DNA of 64,000 nt from Flavobacteriales bacterium (GTDB taxonomy: Bacteria; Bacteroidota; Bacteroidia; Flavobacteriales_F; PHOS-HE28), in contig JADJVC010000014.1 in the NCBI GenBank assembly GCA_016710685.1, forward strand, positions 1 through 64,000. Direction: 5' to 3'. How positions within the stretch are numbered: the first letter of the stretch is position 1; each line of letters opens with the position of its first letter. Positions 18,755 through 29,407 of the stretch are shown one piece after another. Made by a program: the position numbers and the translations under genes. A model generated the notes under the pieces. That model ran no database searches. It had not been told where the DNA came from and saw only the letters and a program-made list of their open reading frames with translations.

Positions 18755-21700
18755 ATGCAGAATAAAGGTGCGCTCTGGGTGTTCACCATCCTCTTGACGC
18801 TCGCCTGCCTCTGGCAGTTGTCGTTCTCCATTTTTACCAACAAGCTGGAAAGCCGCGCCACCGCAGCTGGCAAAGCCTACGCGGACTCAGTGATGAGCGC
18901 CGCCGATGGCCGGAACCACAACGTGGACTCCATGGAGCTCGCTTTCGAGAACCGGTACATCACCCAGCACAACGATGAAGTGGTCTATCCGATCTTCGGC
19001 TATACCTACAAGGAGTGCAAGGAGAAGGAAATGAACCTCGGCCTAGACCTTAAGGGCGGTATGGCCGTAACCTTGGAGGTGGATATCCCCGAGTTGGTGG
19101 ACAACCTCAGCGGTAACAGCCAGGACCCCGCCTTCCGCACCGCGCTTACTGAGGCCCGCAAGCGCCTTACCAGCAGCGACAAGGATTATATCTCGCTGTT
19201 CGCTGAGGAGTTCAAAAAAATCGCACCCAATGGCAGCCTCGCCGCCATCTTCAGCTCGCAGGACAATGCCGCGATGTTCCCCCGCGACAGCAACAACGAC
19301 CAGATCATCACGTCTTTGCGCGACCAAGCCCAGATCGCATTGAACAACACGGAGAAGATCCTCCGCACCCGTATCGACAAATTCGGTGTAGCCCAGCCCA
19401 GCATACAGAAGCAGAGCATGACCGGCCGCATCCAGATCGAACTGCCCGGCGTAAAGGACAAAGACCGTGTGCGTAACGTGCTGCAAAGCACAGCTAACCT
19501 GGAATTCTGGGAAACCTTCGATAATAACGATGTGTACATGAAGCTTTCCGAGGCCAACGACCGCCTCGCAGCCATCCTACACCCCGAAGCTGCGCGCTTG
19601 GATAGCATCAATAAAGCGGAAAAGACCGCTTTGGCCAACGATACCACGGCAACCGTAAAGGATAGCCTTGGGCTGAAGAAGGACAGCCTCGCCAGTACGA
19701 TCGATACCTCGGCACAAAGTCTCACGGACCAGCTTTCCAACGACAGTCTTGGCAGCGATACCGCCCTGACCGATGCCGAAAGCCTCGCCAAAAGCCCCTT
19801 GCTGAACAAGGACCGACTGCAGCTCAACATCATGAATAACCAAGTGGTGCGCGGCGACGTGGTGGGCTATGCCGCTGTGAGCGACACCGCCATGGTGAAC
19901 AAATTGCTGCGCATGTCACCGCCCAAGAGCCCGGACCCCAGCCAGGTGATGAAGCTGGCTTGGGGCAGTAAGTCCGTGCAAATGGGCACTGCCGACGGCA
20001 AGAGCCGTGAATTCCTCTCCCTGCACGCCTTGCGCGGCCCACGCGACGGCAAACCGAAGCTGGACGGTAGCTACATCACCGATGCCCGCCAAGACTTCGA
20101 TATGAAAGGCGATGCCGAGGTGAGTATGCAGATGAATGCTGAAGGCGCCCAGAAATGGAAGCTGATGACCGGTGAGAACGTGGGCAAGCAGGTCGCGATC
20201 GTGCTGGACGGCTACGTGGTGTCGGCACCCAATGTGATGGGCGAAATTCCCGGCGGCCGCAGCAGCATCAGCATGGGCGGCGCTCAAGACCGCAACAAGC
20301 AGCTTGAGGAAGCGACCGACTTGGCGAACGTGCTGAAGGCTGGCGCACTGCCCGCACCGGCCCGCATCATCGACGAAACCGTGGTGGGTCCATCGCTCGG
20401 TGCAGAGAACATCAGCCGCGGCATGTGGTCGTTCCTGCTTTCCATTGTGCTGGTGATGGCCTTCATGGTGCTGTACTACAACGGTTCCGGCTGGGTGGCC
20501 AACGTGGCATTGCTCGCCAATATCTTCATCCTGCTGGGCACCTTGGCCTCCATCCAAGCTTCGCTCACGCTGCCTGGCATCGCCGGTATCATCCTCACGG
20601 TTGGTATGGCCGTGGATGCCAACGTACTCATCAACGAACGTATCCGGGAGGAATTACGACACGGAAAAGCCGTGAAGACCGCCGTGGACCTTGGCTACAA
20701 ACATGCACTGTCGGCGATCTTGGACTCCAACATCACGTCCTTCGTCATGGCCATCATCCTGTATTTCTTCGGTGGCGGCCCTGTGAAAGGCTTCGCAACC
20801 ACGCTGGGCATCGGTATCCTCACATCGCTCTTCACCGCCATCTTCATTACCCGCCTCATCATTGACCGCAGGTTGGATAATGGCAAGTCCCTTAGTTTCT
20901 GGCACAACTGGAACAAGGACATCTTCGCCAATGTGAAGGTGGATTTCATGAGCAAGCGCTTCATCATGTATGCGGTTTCCGGTACCCTCATCGCAGTGGG
21001 CCTGTTCTCCATGTTCACCCGCGGTTTCAACTATGGCGTGGACTTCTCCGGTGGCCGTCAATACGTAGTGAAGTTCGACAAGACCGTGGACGTGGAACAA
21101 GTGCGCGCTGCTCTGGAAAACGCCTTCAACGCCGGCGAGGAAACCCGCAGCAGCGTGAACGTGAAAACCTACGGCGGAAGCGATCAAGTAAAGATCACCA
21201 CGAATTACATGATCAAGAACGCCGCCACCAACACCGATGAGGTGGTGGAAGGCAAGCTGAACGGCGCATTGGCCCAGTTCGGCGGCGCGCCGCCGTTGGA
21301 ATCACGTAAGGTGGACCCGGTGATCAGCGACGACATCCGCAATAATTCATTTTGGGCCGTAGGCTTGTCGCTCATCTTCATCTTCATCTATATCCTGGTG
21401 CGTTTCCGCAACTGGCGCTTTGGCCTCGGTGCCGTGCTCTCCCTTGTACACGATGCGCTCATTGTGATGGGCGTGTATTCGCTGTTCTATTCGATCATGC
21501 CCTTCAGCATGGAAATTGATGAGCAGTTCATTGCCGCGATACTTACCGTGATCGGCTTCTCCATCAACGATACCGTGGTGGTGTTCGACCGGATACGCGA
21601 GTACCTGCAGGACCACAAACGCGATCCGTGGGGCCAAGTGTTCAACCGTGCCATCAACTCCACTTTGGGCCGTACCATCAACACCTCGTTGACGGTGATC

Positions 21701-21862
21701 ATCGTGCTGCTGGTGATCTTCCTCTTCGGTGCAGACTCTATCAAAGGCTTCGTGTTCGCCATGCTTGTTGGTATCGGCGTAGGAACCTATTCCTCGATCT
21801 TCGTGGCCAGCGCCATCGTTGTGGACCTTCACAAGGACACACTTCCCCAGAAGAAAGGCTGA
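18755..21862 (+). CDS. secDF: Fused protein-export membrane protein SecDF
   Basis: 1,035 residues: SecD and SecF fused in one chain, as is normal in Bacteroidota. It uses the proton gradient to complete Sec-dependent translocation at the inner membrane. It begins with a membrane segment (GALWVFTILLTLACLWQLSFS). The SecD motif is seen as LGLDLKGGMAVTLEV, followed by the large periplasmic P1 domain. A Bacteroidota-type Asp/Ser/Leu-rich insertion lies at roughly 300-350. Then come the first six-helix bundle (GMAVDANVLINERIREE), a second N-terminal helix with NYGVDFSGGRQY, and the SecF bundle (GFSINDTVVVFDRIREY). A terminator follows directly. It supplies the Sec step that precedes T9SS export of the surface proteins in this window. 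Confidence 0.97.
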   Translation: MQNKGALWVFTILLTLACLWQLSFSIFTNKLESRATAAGKAYADSVMSAADGRNHNVDSMELAFENRYITQHNDEVVYPIFGYTYKECKEKEMNLGLDLKGGMAVTLEVDIPELVDNLSGNSQDPAFRTALTEARKRLTSSDKDYISLFAEEFKKIAPNGSLAAIFSSQDNAAMFPRDSNNDQIITSLRDQAQIALNNTEKILRTRIDKFGVAQPSIQKQSMTGRIQIELPGVKDKDRVRNVLQSTANLEFWETFDNNDVYMKLSEANDRLAAILHPEAARLDSINKAEKTALANDTTATVKDSLGLKKDSLASTIDTSAQSLTDQLSNDSLGSDTALTDAESLAKSPLLNKDRLQLNIMNNQVVRGDVVGYAAVSDTAMVNKLLRMSPPKSPDPSQVMKLAWGSKSVQMGTADGKSREFLSLHALRGPRDGKPKLDGSYITDARQDFDMKGDAEVSMQMNAEGAQKWKLMTGENVGKQVAIVLDGYVVSAPNVMGEIPGGRSSISMGGAQDRNKQLEEATDLANVLKAGALPAPARIIDETVVGPSLGAENISRGMWSFLLSIVLVMAFMVLYYNGSGWVANVALLANIFILLGTLASIQASLTLPGIAGIILTVGMAVDANVLINERIREELRHGKAVKTAVDLGYKHALSAILDSNITSFVMAIILYFFGGGPVKGFATTLGIGILTSLFTAIFITRLIIDRRLDNGKSLSFWHNWNKDIFANVKVDFMSKRFIMYAVSGTLIAVGLFSMFTRGFNYGVDFSGGRQYVVKFDKTVDVEQVRAALENAFNAGEETRSSVNVKTYGGSDQVKITTNYMIKNAATNTDEVVEGKLNGALAQFGGAPPLESRKVDPVISDDIRNNSFWAVGLSLIFIFIYILVRFRNWRFGLGAVLSLVHDALIVMGVYSLFYSIMPFSMEIDEQFIAAILTVIGFSINDTVVVFDRIREYLQDHKRDPWGQVFNRAINSTLGRTINTSLTVIIVLLVIFLFGADSIKGFVFAMLVGIGVGTYSSIFVASAIVVDLHKDTLPQKKG

Positions 21863-21884
21863 ATTTGAGTTCTGTTTTTTTCAT

Positions 21885-21916
21885 GGAAACCCCGCTACGG
21901 CGGGGTTTCCTGTTTT
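21885..21916 (+). terminator. Terminator after secDF
   Basis: A perfect 11-bp stem (21885-21895 with 21900-21910), a TACG tetraloop and a following TGTTTTTG lie 23 bases after the stop codon. Confidence 0.92.
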
Positions 21917-22042
21917 TGGGGAATAGGGGATATGCGTCAGGGCCATGGAGGATCACTGAGGTTGGGTGGAACGAATGAAAGAGGGTCATCAGCGTTCCTG
22001 TTCGCCGGTCACCAAGCAAGGATCCCTACTTTCGCACCCTTA

Positions 22043-22402
22043 ATGGGCGTGTTACTTTTTCTGGATGTCAGCGGCGGCGAATTGCTCGTGGTGTTGCTGT
22101 TCGTGCTGCTTTTCTTCGGCAGCAAGGGCGTTCCCGACGTGGCCCGCACCATGGGCCGCGCCATGCGCCAGCTCCGCGATGCCACTGCGGACGTGCAACG
22201 CGAGATTGAAAAGGGCGCTTCGGATGTGAAGAAGGGCTATGAGCAGCAACGGCAAGTGTTCCGCATCGAGCCTCCGGAAAAAGCAGCGCCGCAGAAGTTG
22301 GTCCAGGCTGAAGAAGTGCCCGCCGCACCCCCCACGCCGGAAGAGCCCCAGGTTGCACCGGACGCTAATGCGAAATCCGCTCCGGACAAACCGGCGGCAT
22401 AG
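22043..22402 (+). CDS. tatA: Sec-independent (Tat) translocase subunit TatA/TatB-like
   Basis: 119 residues. A short N-terminal membrane helix (GGELLVVLLFVLLFFGSKGVPDVARTMGRAM) is followed by an amphipathic helix (QLRDATADVQREIEKGA) and a Pro/Ala/Glu-rich tail. This is the standard TatA/B layout, and the FGSKGVPDVARTMGRA hinge matches Bacteroidota TatA family proteins. It forms the pore or receptor for folded twin-arginine substrates. I use the ATG at 22043 because the membrane helix must be near the N-terminus; the frame is open upstream without similarity. A near-consensus -7 TACTTTCG lies at 22027-22034. TatC is not in the window, so A versus B cannot be settled. A weak hairpin lies at 22426-22450. 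Confidence 0.88.
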   Translation: MGVLLFLDVSGGELLVVLLFVLLFFGSKGVPDVARTMGRAMRQLRDATADVQREIEKGASDVKKGYEQQRQVFRIEPPEKAAPQKLVQAEEVPAAPPTPEEPQVAPDANAKSAPDKPAA

Positions 22403-22675
22403 AAACAGGTTGTCACTTAAATGTGTGGGAACCGCTAATAGCCGTTCCCAATGCACTTCGTAGTTACCACAAGTATTTCCGGCCACACCATGGTGTGAAT
22501 TACCGGGCGGGTCAAGCCGGGGCGAATTGTTTGTATCCTCATTGGATAGCCTGATTGTCTAAACTTTGGGCTGGCCACCACCGTTTTACACCCTGTTGGA
22601 AAATTGGATGCAACTTTTTTGCCTTCACCCCCCTCTTCAACATACCTTCGCTGCCGAAAATCCACCATTTTTCCC

Positions 22676-24867
22676 ATGGCAACCCCCAATTTGCGTTCCA
22701 AGGCGCTCTCCGACGTGCTCGGCCGCCTGCCCAAGCATGTGCCGCGCCCGAGCAGCCGCATCAGCGACTATTTCGGGAGCAACGTCTTCAATGAAGGCGC
22801 CATGCGCATGTTCCTTACTGAAGATGCTTACCGCGCCGTGCGACAGGCCATCGACAAAGGCACGCGTATTGACAGGAAGCTCGCCGACCAAGTCGCCAGC
22901 GGCATGAAGGAATGGGCCGCCAGCAAAGGCGCCACGCATTACACGCACTGGTTCCAGCCGCTCAATGGGTCCAGCGCGGAAAAGCACGATGCCTTCTTCG
23001 AGCCTTTGGGCGATGGTCGCAGCATCGAGCGCTTCGACGGCGGCATGCTGGTGCAGCAGGAGCCCGACGCAAGCAGCTTCCCCAGCGGCGGCATCCGCAA
23101 TACGTTCGAAGCACGTGGATATACCGCCTGGGACCCGGGAAGCCCCGCCTTCCTGATCAACCAGACACTCTGCATCCCCACCATTTTCGTGAGCTACACC
23201 GGCGAGGCATTGGATTTTAAGACCCCGTTGCTGCGATCCGTGCGCGCGCTTGACGAGGCCGCAACCGCCGTGTGCCAGTATTTCGACAAGAACGTCCAGA
23301 AAGTGATCGCCACCTTGGGTTGGGAGCAGGAGTACTTCCTCATCGATGAATCGTTCTACTTCGCCCGGCCGGACATCATGATGGCCGGACGCGCATTGTT
23401 CGGCCACGGGCCGGCCCGCGGGCAACAGCTGGAAGACCATTACTTCGGCAGCATCCCCGAGCGCACCGTCGCTTACATGCGCGAGTTTGAGACCGAAGCC
23501 CTGAAACTCGGCATCCCCGTAAAAACACGCCACAACGAAGTAGCTCCCAATCAATTCGAGTGCGCCCCGGTGTTCGAGGAGATGAACCTCGCCGTGGACC
23601 ACAACATGCTGCTGATGGACGTGATGGAAAAAACGGCGCGCAACCACGACATGCGCGTGCTGTTCCATGAAAAGCCTTACGCCGGCGTGAACGGAAGTGG
23701 CAAGCACAACAACTGGAGCCTCGCCACGGATACCGGCGTGAACCTGTTGCGGCCAGCCAAAACGCCCAAAGAGAACATCCAGTTCCTCACTTTTTCGTGA
23801 GCACGATCGCCGCTGTGCAGGCCCATGCGGACGTGCTGCGGGCCAGCATCGCCACAGCAAACAACGATCACCGCTTGGGCGCGAACGAAGCCCCGCCCGC
23901 CATCATCAGCGTCTTCATCGGAGAATACCTTACCGGACTGTTGGACGAGCTGGAGAAAAACATAAAAGCCAGTATGAGCCCCGCCAGCAAGACCGAGCTG
24001 AAGCTGGACATTGGCCGCATTCCGCAGGTGCTGTTGGACAACACGGACCGTAACCGTACTTCCCCCGTGGCCTTTACGGGCAACAAATTCGAGTTCCGGG
24101 CGGTGGGTTCCAGCGCCAATTGCGCAGGCCCCATGACGGTGTTGAACACCATCGTCGCAGCCGAACTCCGCCAATTCAAGAAATCCGCCGATGCCTTGAT
24201 CAAAAAGGGCGTGAAGAAGGATGAGGCCATTCTGCGTACGATCCGCGACCTGATCGTGCGCAGCAAGGCGATCCGCTTTGAGGGCAACGGCTATGGCGAT
24301 GCATGGAAAGCGGAGGCCAAAAAGCGCGGCCTCTCCAACCGCACCGACACACCGCGCGCTCTGGATGCCTGGAGCGAAAAGGACACCAAGCAGCTTTTTT
24401 CCGACATGGGCGTCCTCTCCGCCAAAGAACTGGAAGCCCGGCACGAGATCGAACTCCACAGCTATACCCTGAAGGTGCAGATCGAATCCCGCGTGTGCGC
24501 GGACATGGCCGTGAACCACCTGCTGCCCGCTGCTGTGCATTACCAAAACCGCTTGATCGTGAACGTGCGTGGCTTACGCGAGGTATTGGGCGCGAAGGAC
24601 GGCGCGAAGGCGTCTGCCACCCAGCTCACGCTCATCACCGAGATCAGCAGCCATATTGAACGCATCAAAACCTTGAGCGATGAAATGACCGAGGCCCGCA
24701 AAAAGGCCAACGTCATTGCCGACCCTCGCGCCAAGGCCATAGCCTATTGCGATACGGTGCGGCCTTTCCTGGACCAGATCCGCTACCACGCCAACAAGCT
24801 GGAACTGCTGGTGGACGATGAACTGTGGCCCTTGCCAAAAATGCGGGAGCTGCTATTTACGCGCTAA
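22676..24867 (+). CDS. glnN: Type III glutamine synthetase (one frameshift in this sequence)
   Basis: It makes glutamine from glutamate, ammonia and ATP. With one base restored the product is 730 residues, the normal length of the large GSIII family. Family features seen: the N-terminal domain FGSNVFNEGAMR, THWFQPLNGSSAEKHDAF, and ATP/glutamate-site stretches GWEQEYFLID, RHNEVAPNQFECAPVFEE and NGSGKHNNWSLAT. The C-terminal half runs from VSTIAAVQAHADVLRASIA. The reading frame breaks at 23791-23795, where a run of five T gives a stop. A sixth T would read LTFFVSTI, as in relatives. I take this as a sequencing deletion, not a pseudogene. The start is the ATG at 22676; upstream codons look non-coding. 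Confidence 0.93.
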
Positions 24868-24958
24868 TGGCATCCAATGGCCATGTCCGTTCATGCCTTT
24901 GCCACAGTCCAAGCGCGGCTGATCGGTGCAATAAGCGGAACATTTTCGCGGATCAGTA

Positions 24959-24987
24959 TTGTGAAATGCGGACTTTGCTTATTTTCG
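24959..24987 (+). promoter_or_regulatory. Candidate promoter of the PorE-like OmpA gene
   Basis: TTG (24959-24961), an 18-base spacer and TATTTTCG (24980-24987) match the Bacteroidota TTTG/TAnnTTTG pattern with one mismatch. It lies 37 bases before the ATG. Confidence 0.55.
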
Positions 24988-25024
24988 CCCGGCTCCTTTG
25001 CACGGGGCGACACACACCAATCCG

Positions 25025-27027
25025 ATGAAGAGCATGAGGAAGTTGATGGCCTGCGCAATGTTCATTTTGGCAGCCGCAAGCGGTGCCATGGCGCAAAGCA
25101 AGCAGGCCGAAGAGGCCGATGACGCCTTCAAGAAGGGCTTTTTCTACAACTCGATCGAGCTGTACAAAAAGGCCTACACCACCGAAAAACAAGCCAGCGA
25201 GAAAGCCGTGCTGATCTATAAGGTGGCCGAGGCCTATCGCGCATTGGGCGACGCGGAAAATGCCGAGGTGTGGTACGAAAAGGCCAATAAGGCCCAGTAT
25301 CCGGACCCCATTACCTACTACCGCATCGGTGAGGCGCTGAAAGAGCAGGGCAAATACGCCGATGCCATCGTGGCTTACAACAAGTACAAGGAGAAGAATC
25401 CCGGTGACATGCGTGCGGATGCCAGCTTGGCCTCCTGCAAACAGGCCCAAGCTTGGGAAGAGGCCCCTTCGCGCTATAAAGTGGACCCCGAAGTGCTCCT
25501 CAATAGCACCGAATATGACTTCAGCGCCGCTTTCAGCGACATGAAGAACAGCGACGTGGTATTCGCCAGCAGCCGCCCCGCTTCCACCGGTACCGAGACC
25601 GATGGCATCGTTGGGGAGAGCTTTACCGACCTTTTTAGCAGCAGCCGCGACAAGCTCGGCAAATGGAGCGAGCCCGTGCGACTCCCACCCGCAGTGAACA
25701 CACCTGCCCACGAAGGCAGTGCCACGTTCAATTCGAAGCGTAACATGATGTACTTCACCCGGTGCCCGCACGAGAAGAAAAAGGCCTTCGGTTGCGATAT
25801 CTGGATGACCAAAAAAGTGGGCAACGATTACAGCGCTCCTGAAATGCTCAACCTGCGCCCGCAGCAGGATAAGAACGACACTTCCATCGTCACCATCGGG
25901 CACCCTACGCTCTCAAAAGATGACGGCATGCTGCTCTTCAGCAGCAACATGAAAGGTGGCCAAGGCGGAAAGGATCTATGGAAAGTGATGCTCGACAAGA
26001 GCGGAATGCCCACTGGTCAACCTGCTAATCTCGGTAAGGACATCAATACGCCCAAGGACGAGATGTTCCCCTTCCTGCGCGACAACGGTAACCTCTACTT
26101 CGCCAGCAACGCGCCCGGTGGCATGGGCGGAATGGACATCTACATGGCCGAAAAACAGGCGATGGCACATGGGGCCACATGGAGAACCTGAAGTACCCGG
26201 TGAACAGCAGCGGCGACGACTTCAGCATCATCTTCGACGGCGTGGAAGAGCGCGGTTACTTCACCAGCGACCGCCCCGGCGGAAAAGGAGAGGACGATAT
26301 CTGGCGCTTCTATGTGCCGGACATGGTGTTCGCACTGCAAGGTACCGCCGTGGACAAGGAGACCGGAGAACCACTGCCTGATGCCAAAATCGAAGTGGTG
26401 GGCACTGATGGCTCCAACTTCTCCACACTCGCCGACGCCGACGGCAAGTTCAGCTTTGAAGAAAATGGCAAGGACCGCTACATCAAGGAGAATACCAGCT
26501 ACACCGTGCGGGCCACCAAGGAAAACTATTTGGTGGTGAACGACCAGATCACCACCGTGGGCCTCACCGAGAGCACCACCTTCGTGAAGGAATACCTGCT
26601 CCAGCCCGTTTCTCCCGATAAGGCCATCGCACTGCCTGAAGTACAGTTCGATCTCGGCAGCGCCGCCCTCCGTCCCGAAGGAAAGGACTCGCTGCAGACC
26701 CTGTACCAAACTTTGGTTGATAACCCTACGATCATCATTGAGCTGGCTGCCCACACGGACAGCCGCGGCAGCGACAAAGCAAACATTACATTGAGCCAGA
26801 ACCGTGCTCAAAGCTGCGTGAACTACTTGGTAAGCAAAGGCATCGACCCTGCTCGCATGGTGGCCAAAGGCTACGGCGAAACCCGCCTCCGCATTACCGA
26901 CGCTGAGATCGCCAAAATGGCTACTACAGAGGAAAAGGAAGCGGCACACCAGAAGAACCGCCGTGTGGAATTTACTGTGAAAAGCTTCGGGTATGTGCCC
27001 ACAGAAGGTGCGCCGGGCTCCAACTAA
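25025..27027 (+). CDS. PorE-like outer-membrane protein: TPR, PD40 propeller, regulatory domain, OmpA (one frameshift)
   Basis: With one base restored, 667 residues. A signal peptide (MRKLMACAMFILAAASGAMAQ) is followed by a TPR region (FKKGFFYNSIELYKKAY ... AEVWYEKA). A PD40 b-propeller follows (for example HPTLSKDDGMLLFSS, FPFLRDNGNLYFAS, YFTSDRPGGKGEDDIW), then a carboxypeptidase-regulatory-like domain (TAVDKETGEPLPDAKIEV) and a C-terminal OmpA peptidoglycan-binding domain (ELAAHTDSRGSDKANITLSQNRAQSCVNYL, ending KNRRVEFTV). This order is that of PorE, which links the T9SS to peptidoglycan. Without a lipobox it could equally be another OmpA/PD40 paralogue. The frame breaks near 26155-26161: one base is missing before GATGGCACATGG, and restoring it gives DGTWGHMENLKYPV. 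Confidence 0.85.
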
Positions 27028-27041
27028 CACCGTTGATAACG

Positions 27042-27075
27042 AAAAAGGCATCCCGGTTTCGGGGTGCCTTTTTTC
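27042..27075 (+). terminator. Terminator after the OmpA gene
   Basis: The stem AAAAAGGCATCCC / GGGGTGCCTTTTTT (one G-U pair) with a T run lies 15 bases after the stop and only 10 bases before the next ATG. The next gene's promoter must overlap it or lie within it. Confidence 0.85.
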
Positions 27076-27084
27076 TTGACCGGA

Positions 27085-28257
27085 ATGGAAGATAAATCCC
27101 GTTATGCCCAACGCGGTGTAAGCAGTGCCAAGGAGGACGTGCATGCGGCCATCGCCGGGCTGGACAAGGGACTCTTTCCTCGTGCGTTCTGCAAAATCTC
27201 CCCCGATATACTCACGGGAAGCAGTGAACACGCCGTGGTGATGCACGCCGATGGTGCCGGTACAAAGAGCGCATTGGCCTATGCATACTGGCGTGAAACG
27301 GGTGACCTCTCCGTGTGGAAAGGCATCGCCCAAGATGCCGTGGTGATGAACCTGGACGACCTGCTGTGCGTGGGTGCCGTGGACAAAATCTTGCTGAGCA
27401 GCACCATCGGCCGCAATAAACGCTTGGTCCCCGGTGAAGTGGTGAAGGCCATCATCAACGGCACAGAGGAACTGCTGCAGCAGCTGCGCGACCTCGGCAT
27501 CGGGATAGATAGCACAGGCGGGGAAACCGCCGATGTGGGCGATCTGGTGCGCACCCTTATCGTAGACAGCACCGTGGTATGCCGCATGCGCCGTGACCAA
27601 GTGGTGGACAATGCCCGCATACAGGCCGGGGACGTGGTGGTGGCACTTGCGAGTTCCGGCCAGGCCACCTACGAGGATGCCTACAACAGCGGCATCGGCA
27701 GCAACGGCCTCACCAGCGCGCGACACGACGTGTTCGCCAAGGCTATCGCCGAACGCTATCCGGAGACTTTTGATCCTGGAACGCCAAGTGAATTGGTCTA
27801 CTGCGGACAGGCCCAACTCACGGACCCATTGCCCGGCACGCCGCTCGATTTCGGCAGGGCCGTGCTATCGCCCACGCGCACCTACGCGCCCGTGGTACGG
27901 GCAGTACTTGCCGAGATGCATCCTGACGTGCACGGCATGGTGCATTGCAGCGGCGGCGCCCAGGCCAAAGTGCTGCACTTCATTGAAAAATTGCGTGTGG
28001 TGAAGAACGATTTATTCCCTGTGCCGCCGCTGTTCGCCGCAATCCAGCGTATGAGCGGCACGCCGTGGAAGGAAATGCACACCGTGTTCAACATGGGCCA
28101 CCGCATGGAATTCTACGTTCCGGAGGCAAGAGCGGAGGCCATCATCAACATCGCGAAAAGCTTCCGCATCGATGCCAAGGTGATCGGCCATGTGGAGGCC
28201 GCGCCCAAAGCGGAAGTGTTGCTTACAGCACCGGACGGAATACACTGCTACCCTTGA
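27085..28257 (+). CDS. purM: AIR synthase (phosphoribosylformylglycinamidine cyclo-ligase), Bacteroidota type
   Basis: 390 residues. It catalyses ATP-dependent ring closure of FGAM to AIR in purine synthesis. The start is the ATG at 27085 (MEDKSRYAQRGVSSAKEDV). The PurM signature runs through MHADGAGTKSALAYAYW, WKGIAQDAVVMNLDDLLCVGA, STGGETADVGDLVRT, GSNGLTSARHDVF, LSPTRTYAPV, HCSGGAQAKVLHF and FNMGHRMEFYV. This longer form is the one that serves as PurM in Bacteroidota. It starts just after the upstream terminator. prfA follows after 40 bases, and the two may share a transcript. Confidence 0.93.
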   Translation: MEDKSRYAQRGVSSAKEDVHAAIAGLDKGLFPRAFCKISPDILTGSSEHAVVMHADGAGTKSALAYAYWRETGDLSVWKGIAQDAVVMNLDDLLCVGAVDKILLSSTIGRNKRLVPGEVVKAIINGTEELLQQLRDLGIGIDSTGGETADVGDLVRTLIVDSTVVCRMRRDQVVDNARIQAGDVVVALASSGQATYEDAYNSGIGSNGLTSARHDVFAKAIAERYPETFDPGTPSELVYCGQAQLTDPLPGTPLDFGRAVLSPTRTYAPVVRAVLAEMHPDVHGMVHCSGGAQAKVLHFIEKLRVVKNDLFPVPPLFAAIQRMSGTPWKEMHTVFNMGHRMEFYVPEARAEAIINIAKSFRIDAKVIGHVEAAPKAEVLLTAPDGIHCYP

Positions 28258-28297
28258 TCCATTCGCAATCGCTCTCGACGAGCGATGCAACTTCACC

Positions 28298-29326
28298 ATG
28301 AGCGAGCTCCTCACCAAATTAGCATCCCTGCACGAACGGCGTGAAGAGGTGGGCAAGCAATTGGCCGATCCCGCCGTGATCGCGGACCGCAAGCGCTTCG
28401 TTGAAATGAACCGCACCTACCGCGAACTGGAACCGGTGGACGAAGCCTACGAACGCTTCAAACGATTGCAGGATGACCTGGCGCGCACCGAACGTGATGA
28501 ATCGCGCGAGAAAATTGCCGCGATGGAGGAGGAGGTCCGTATTCTGCTTACGCCGAAAGACCCCAACGACGAACGCAATTGCACAATGGAGATCCGCGCC
28601 GGGACCGGCGGCGATGAAGCCGGCATTTTCGCGGGTGACCTCTTGCGCATGTACCTGCGTTTCTGCGATGCCCAAGGCTGGAAAGCTGAAATTGCGGACC
28701 AGAGCGACAATAGCGCAGGCGGCGTTAAAGAAGCCGTGGTAAACGTGGAAGCGAATGGCGCTTATGGCGTGTTGAAATTCGAGGCCGGCGTTCATCGCGT
28801 GCAGCGCGTGCCCCGCACCGAAGCCAGCGGGCGCATCCACACCAGCGCCGCCACCGTGGCCGTACTGCCCCAAGCAGACGAGCAAGACGTGGAGGTGAAG
28901 GACAGTGACGTGAAAATGGAAACCTCGCGCAGTGGCGGAGCTGGCGGGCAGAACGTGAACAAGGTGGAGACGAAGGTGCGCCTCACGCATATCCCCACAG
29001 GCCTTGTCGTGATGTGCCAGACCGAACGGAACCAGCTCGGCAACCGCATGAAGGCCATGCAGATGCTGCGCAATAAGCTCTACGACGAACAAGTGCGCGC
29101 TGCGGATGAAGCCCAAAGCGCCCACCGCAAAAGTCAAGTGGCCAGTGGAGATCGCAGCGCGAAGATCCGCACGTACAACTATCCCCAAAGCCGCATCACG
29201 GACCACCGCATCGAGCTTACTGTACACAACCTCACCGAGGTAATGGACGGTGCGTTGCTCCCCATCATTGAAGCACTGCAGCTCGCCGACCGGGCCGAAA
29301 AACTTCGCGAAAGCTCAGCAGCTTGA
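28298..29326 (+). CDS. prfA: Peptide chain release factor 1
   Basis: 342 residues; slightly short of the usual 355-360 but complete. It recognises UAA and UAG and triggers peptide release. The catalytic GGQ sits in SRSGGAGGQNVNKVETKVRL. The stop-codon recognition tripeptide PxT is seen as PRT in HRVQRVPRTEASGRIHTSAATVAV; E. coli RF1 has PAT, and the middle position varies. There is no frameshift site of the prfB kind. The start ATG at 28298 gives MSELLTKLASLHERREEV; upstream codons are the tail of purM in another frame. pyrF follows after 81 bases. Confidence 0.95.
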   Translation: MSELLTKLASLHERREEVGKQLADPAVIADRKRFVEMNRTYRELEPVDEAYERFKRLQDDLARTERDESREKIAAMEEEVRILLTPKDPNDERNCTMEIRAGTGGDEAGIFAGDLLRMYLRFCDAQGWKAEIADQSDNSAGGVKEAVVNVEANGAYGVLKFEAGVHRVQRVPRTEASGRIHTSAATVAVLPQADEQDVEVKDSDVKMETSRSGGAGGQNVNKVETKVRLTHIPTGLVVMCQTERNQLGNRMKAMQMLRNKLYDEQVRAADEAQSAHRKSQVASGDRSAKIRTYNYPQSRITDHRIELTVHNLTEVMDGALLPIIEALQLADRAEKLRESSAA

Positions 29327-29407
29327 ACAGCTGATGCAAGAAGAGGTTTCAGTTTTCCAAATGCTATTGCGTCCTTTGCACGCCTCCTTGAAGATCACAT
29401 CCGTCCA

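Noticed and set aside
23780..23800. Programmed frameshift in glnN at the T run
   Set aside because: Other type III glutamine synthetases are read in one frame as far as I know, and similar missing bases occur in tuf, pspC and others, so a consensus error is simpler.
26140..27816. 558-codon open frame antisense to the OmpA and purM genes
   Set aside because: It crosses two certain genes and a terminator and has no recognisable domain.
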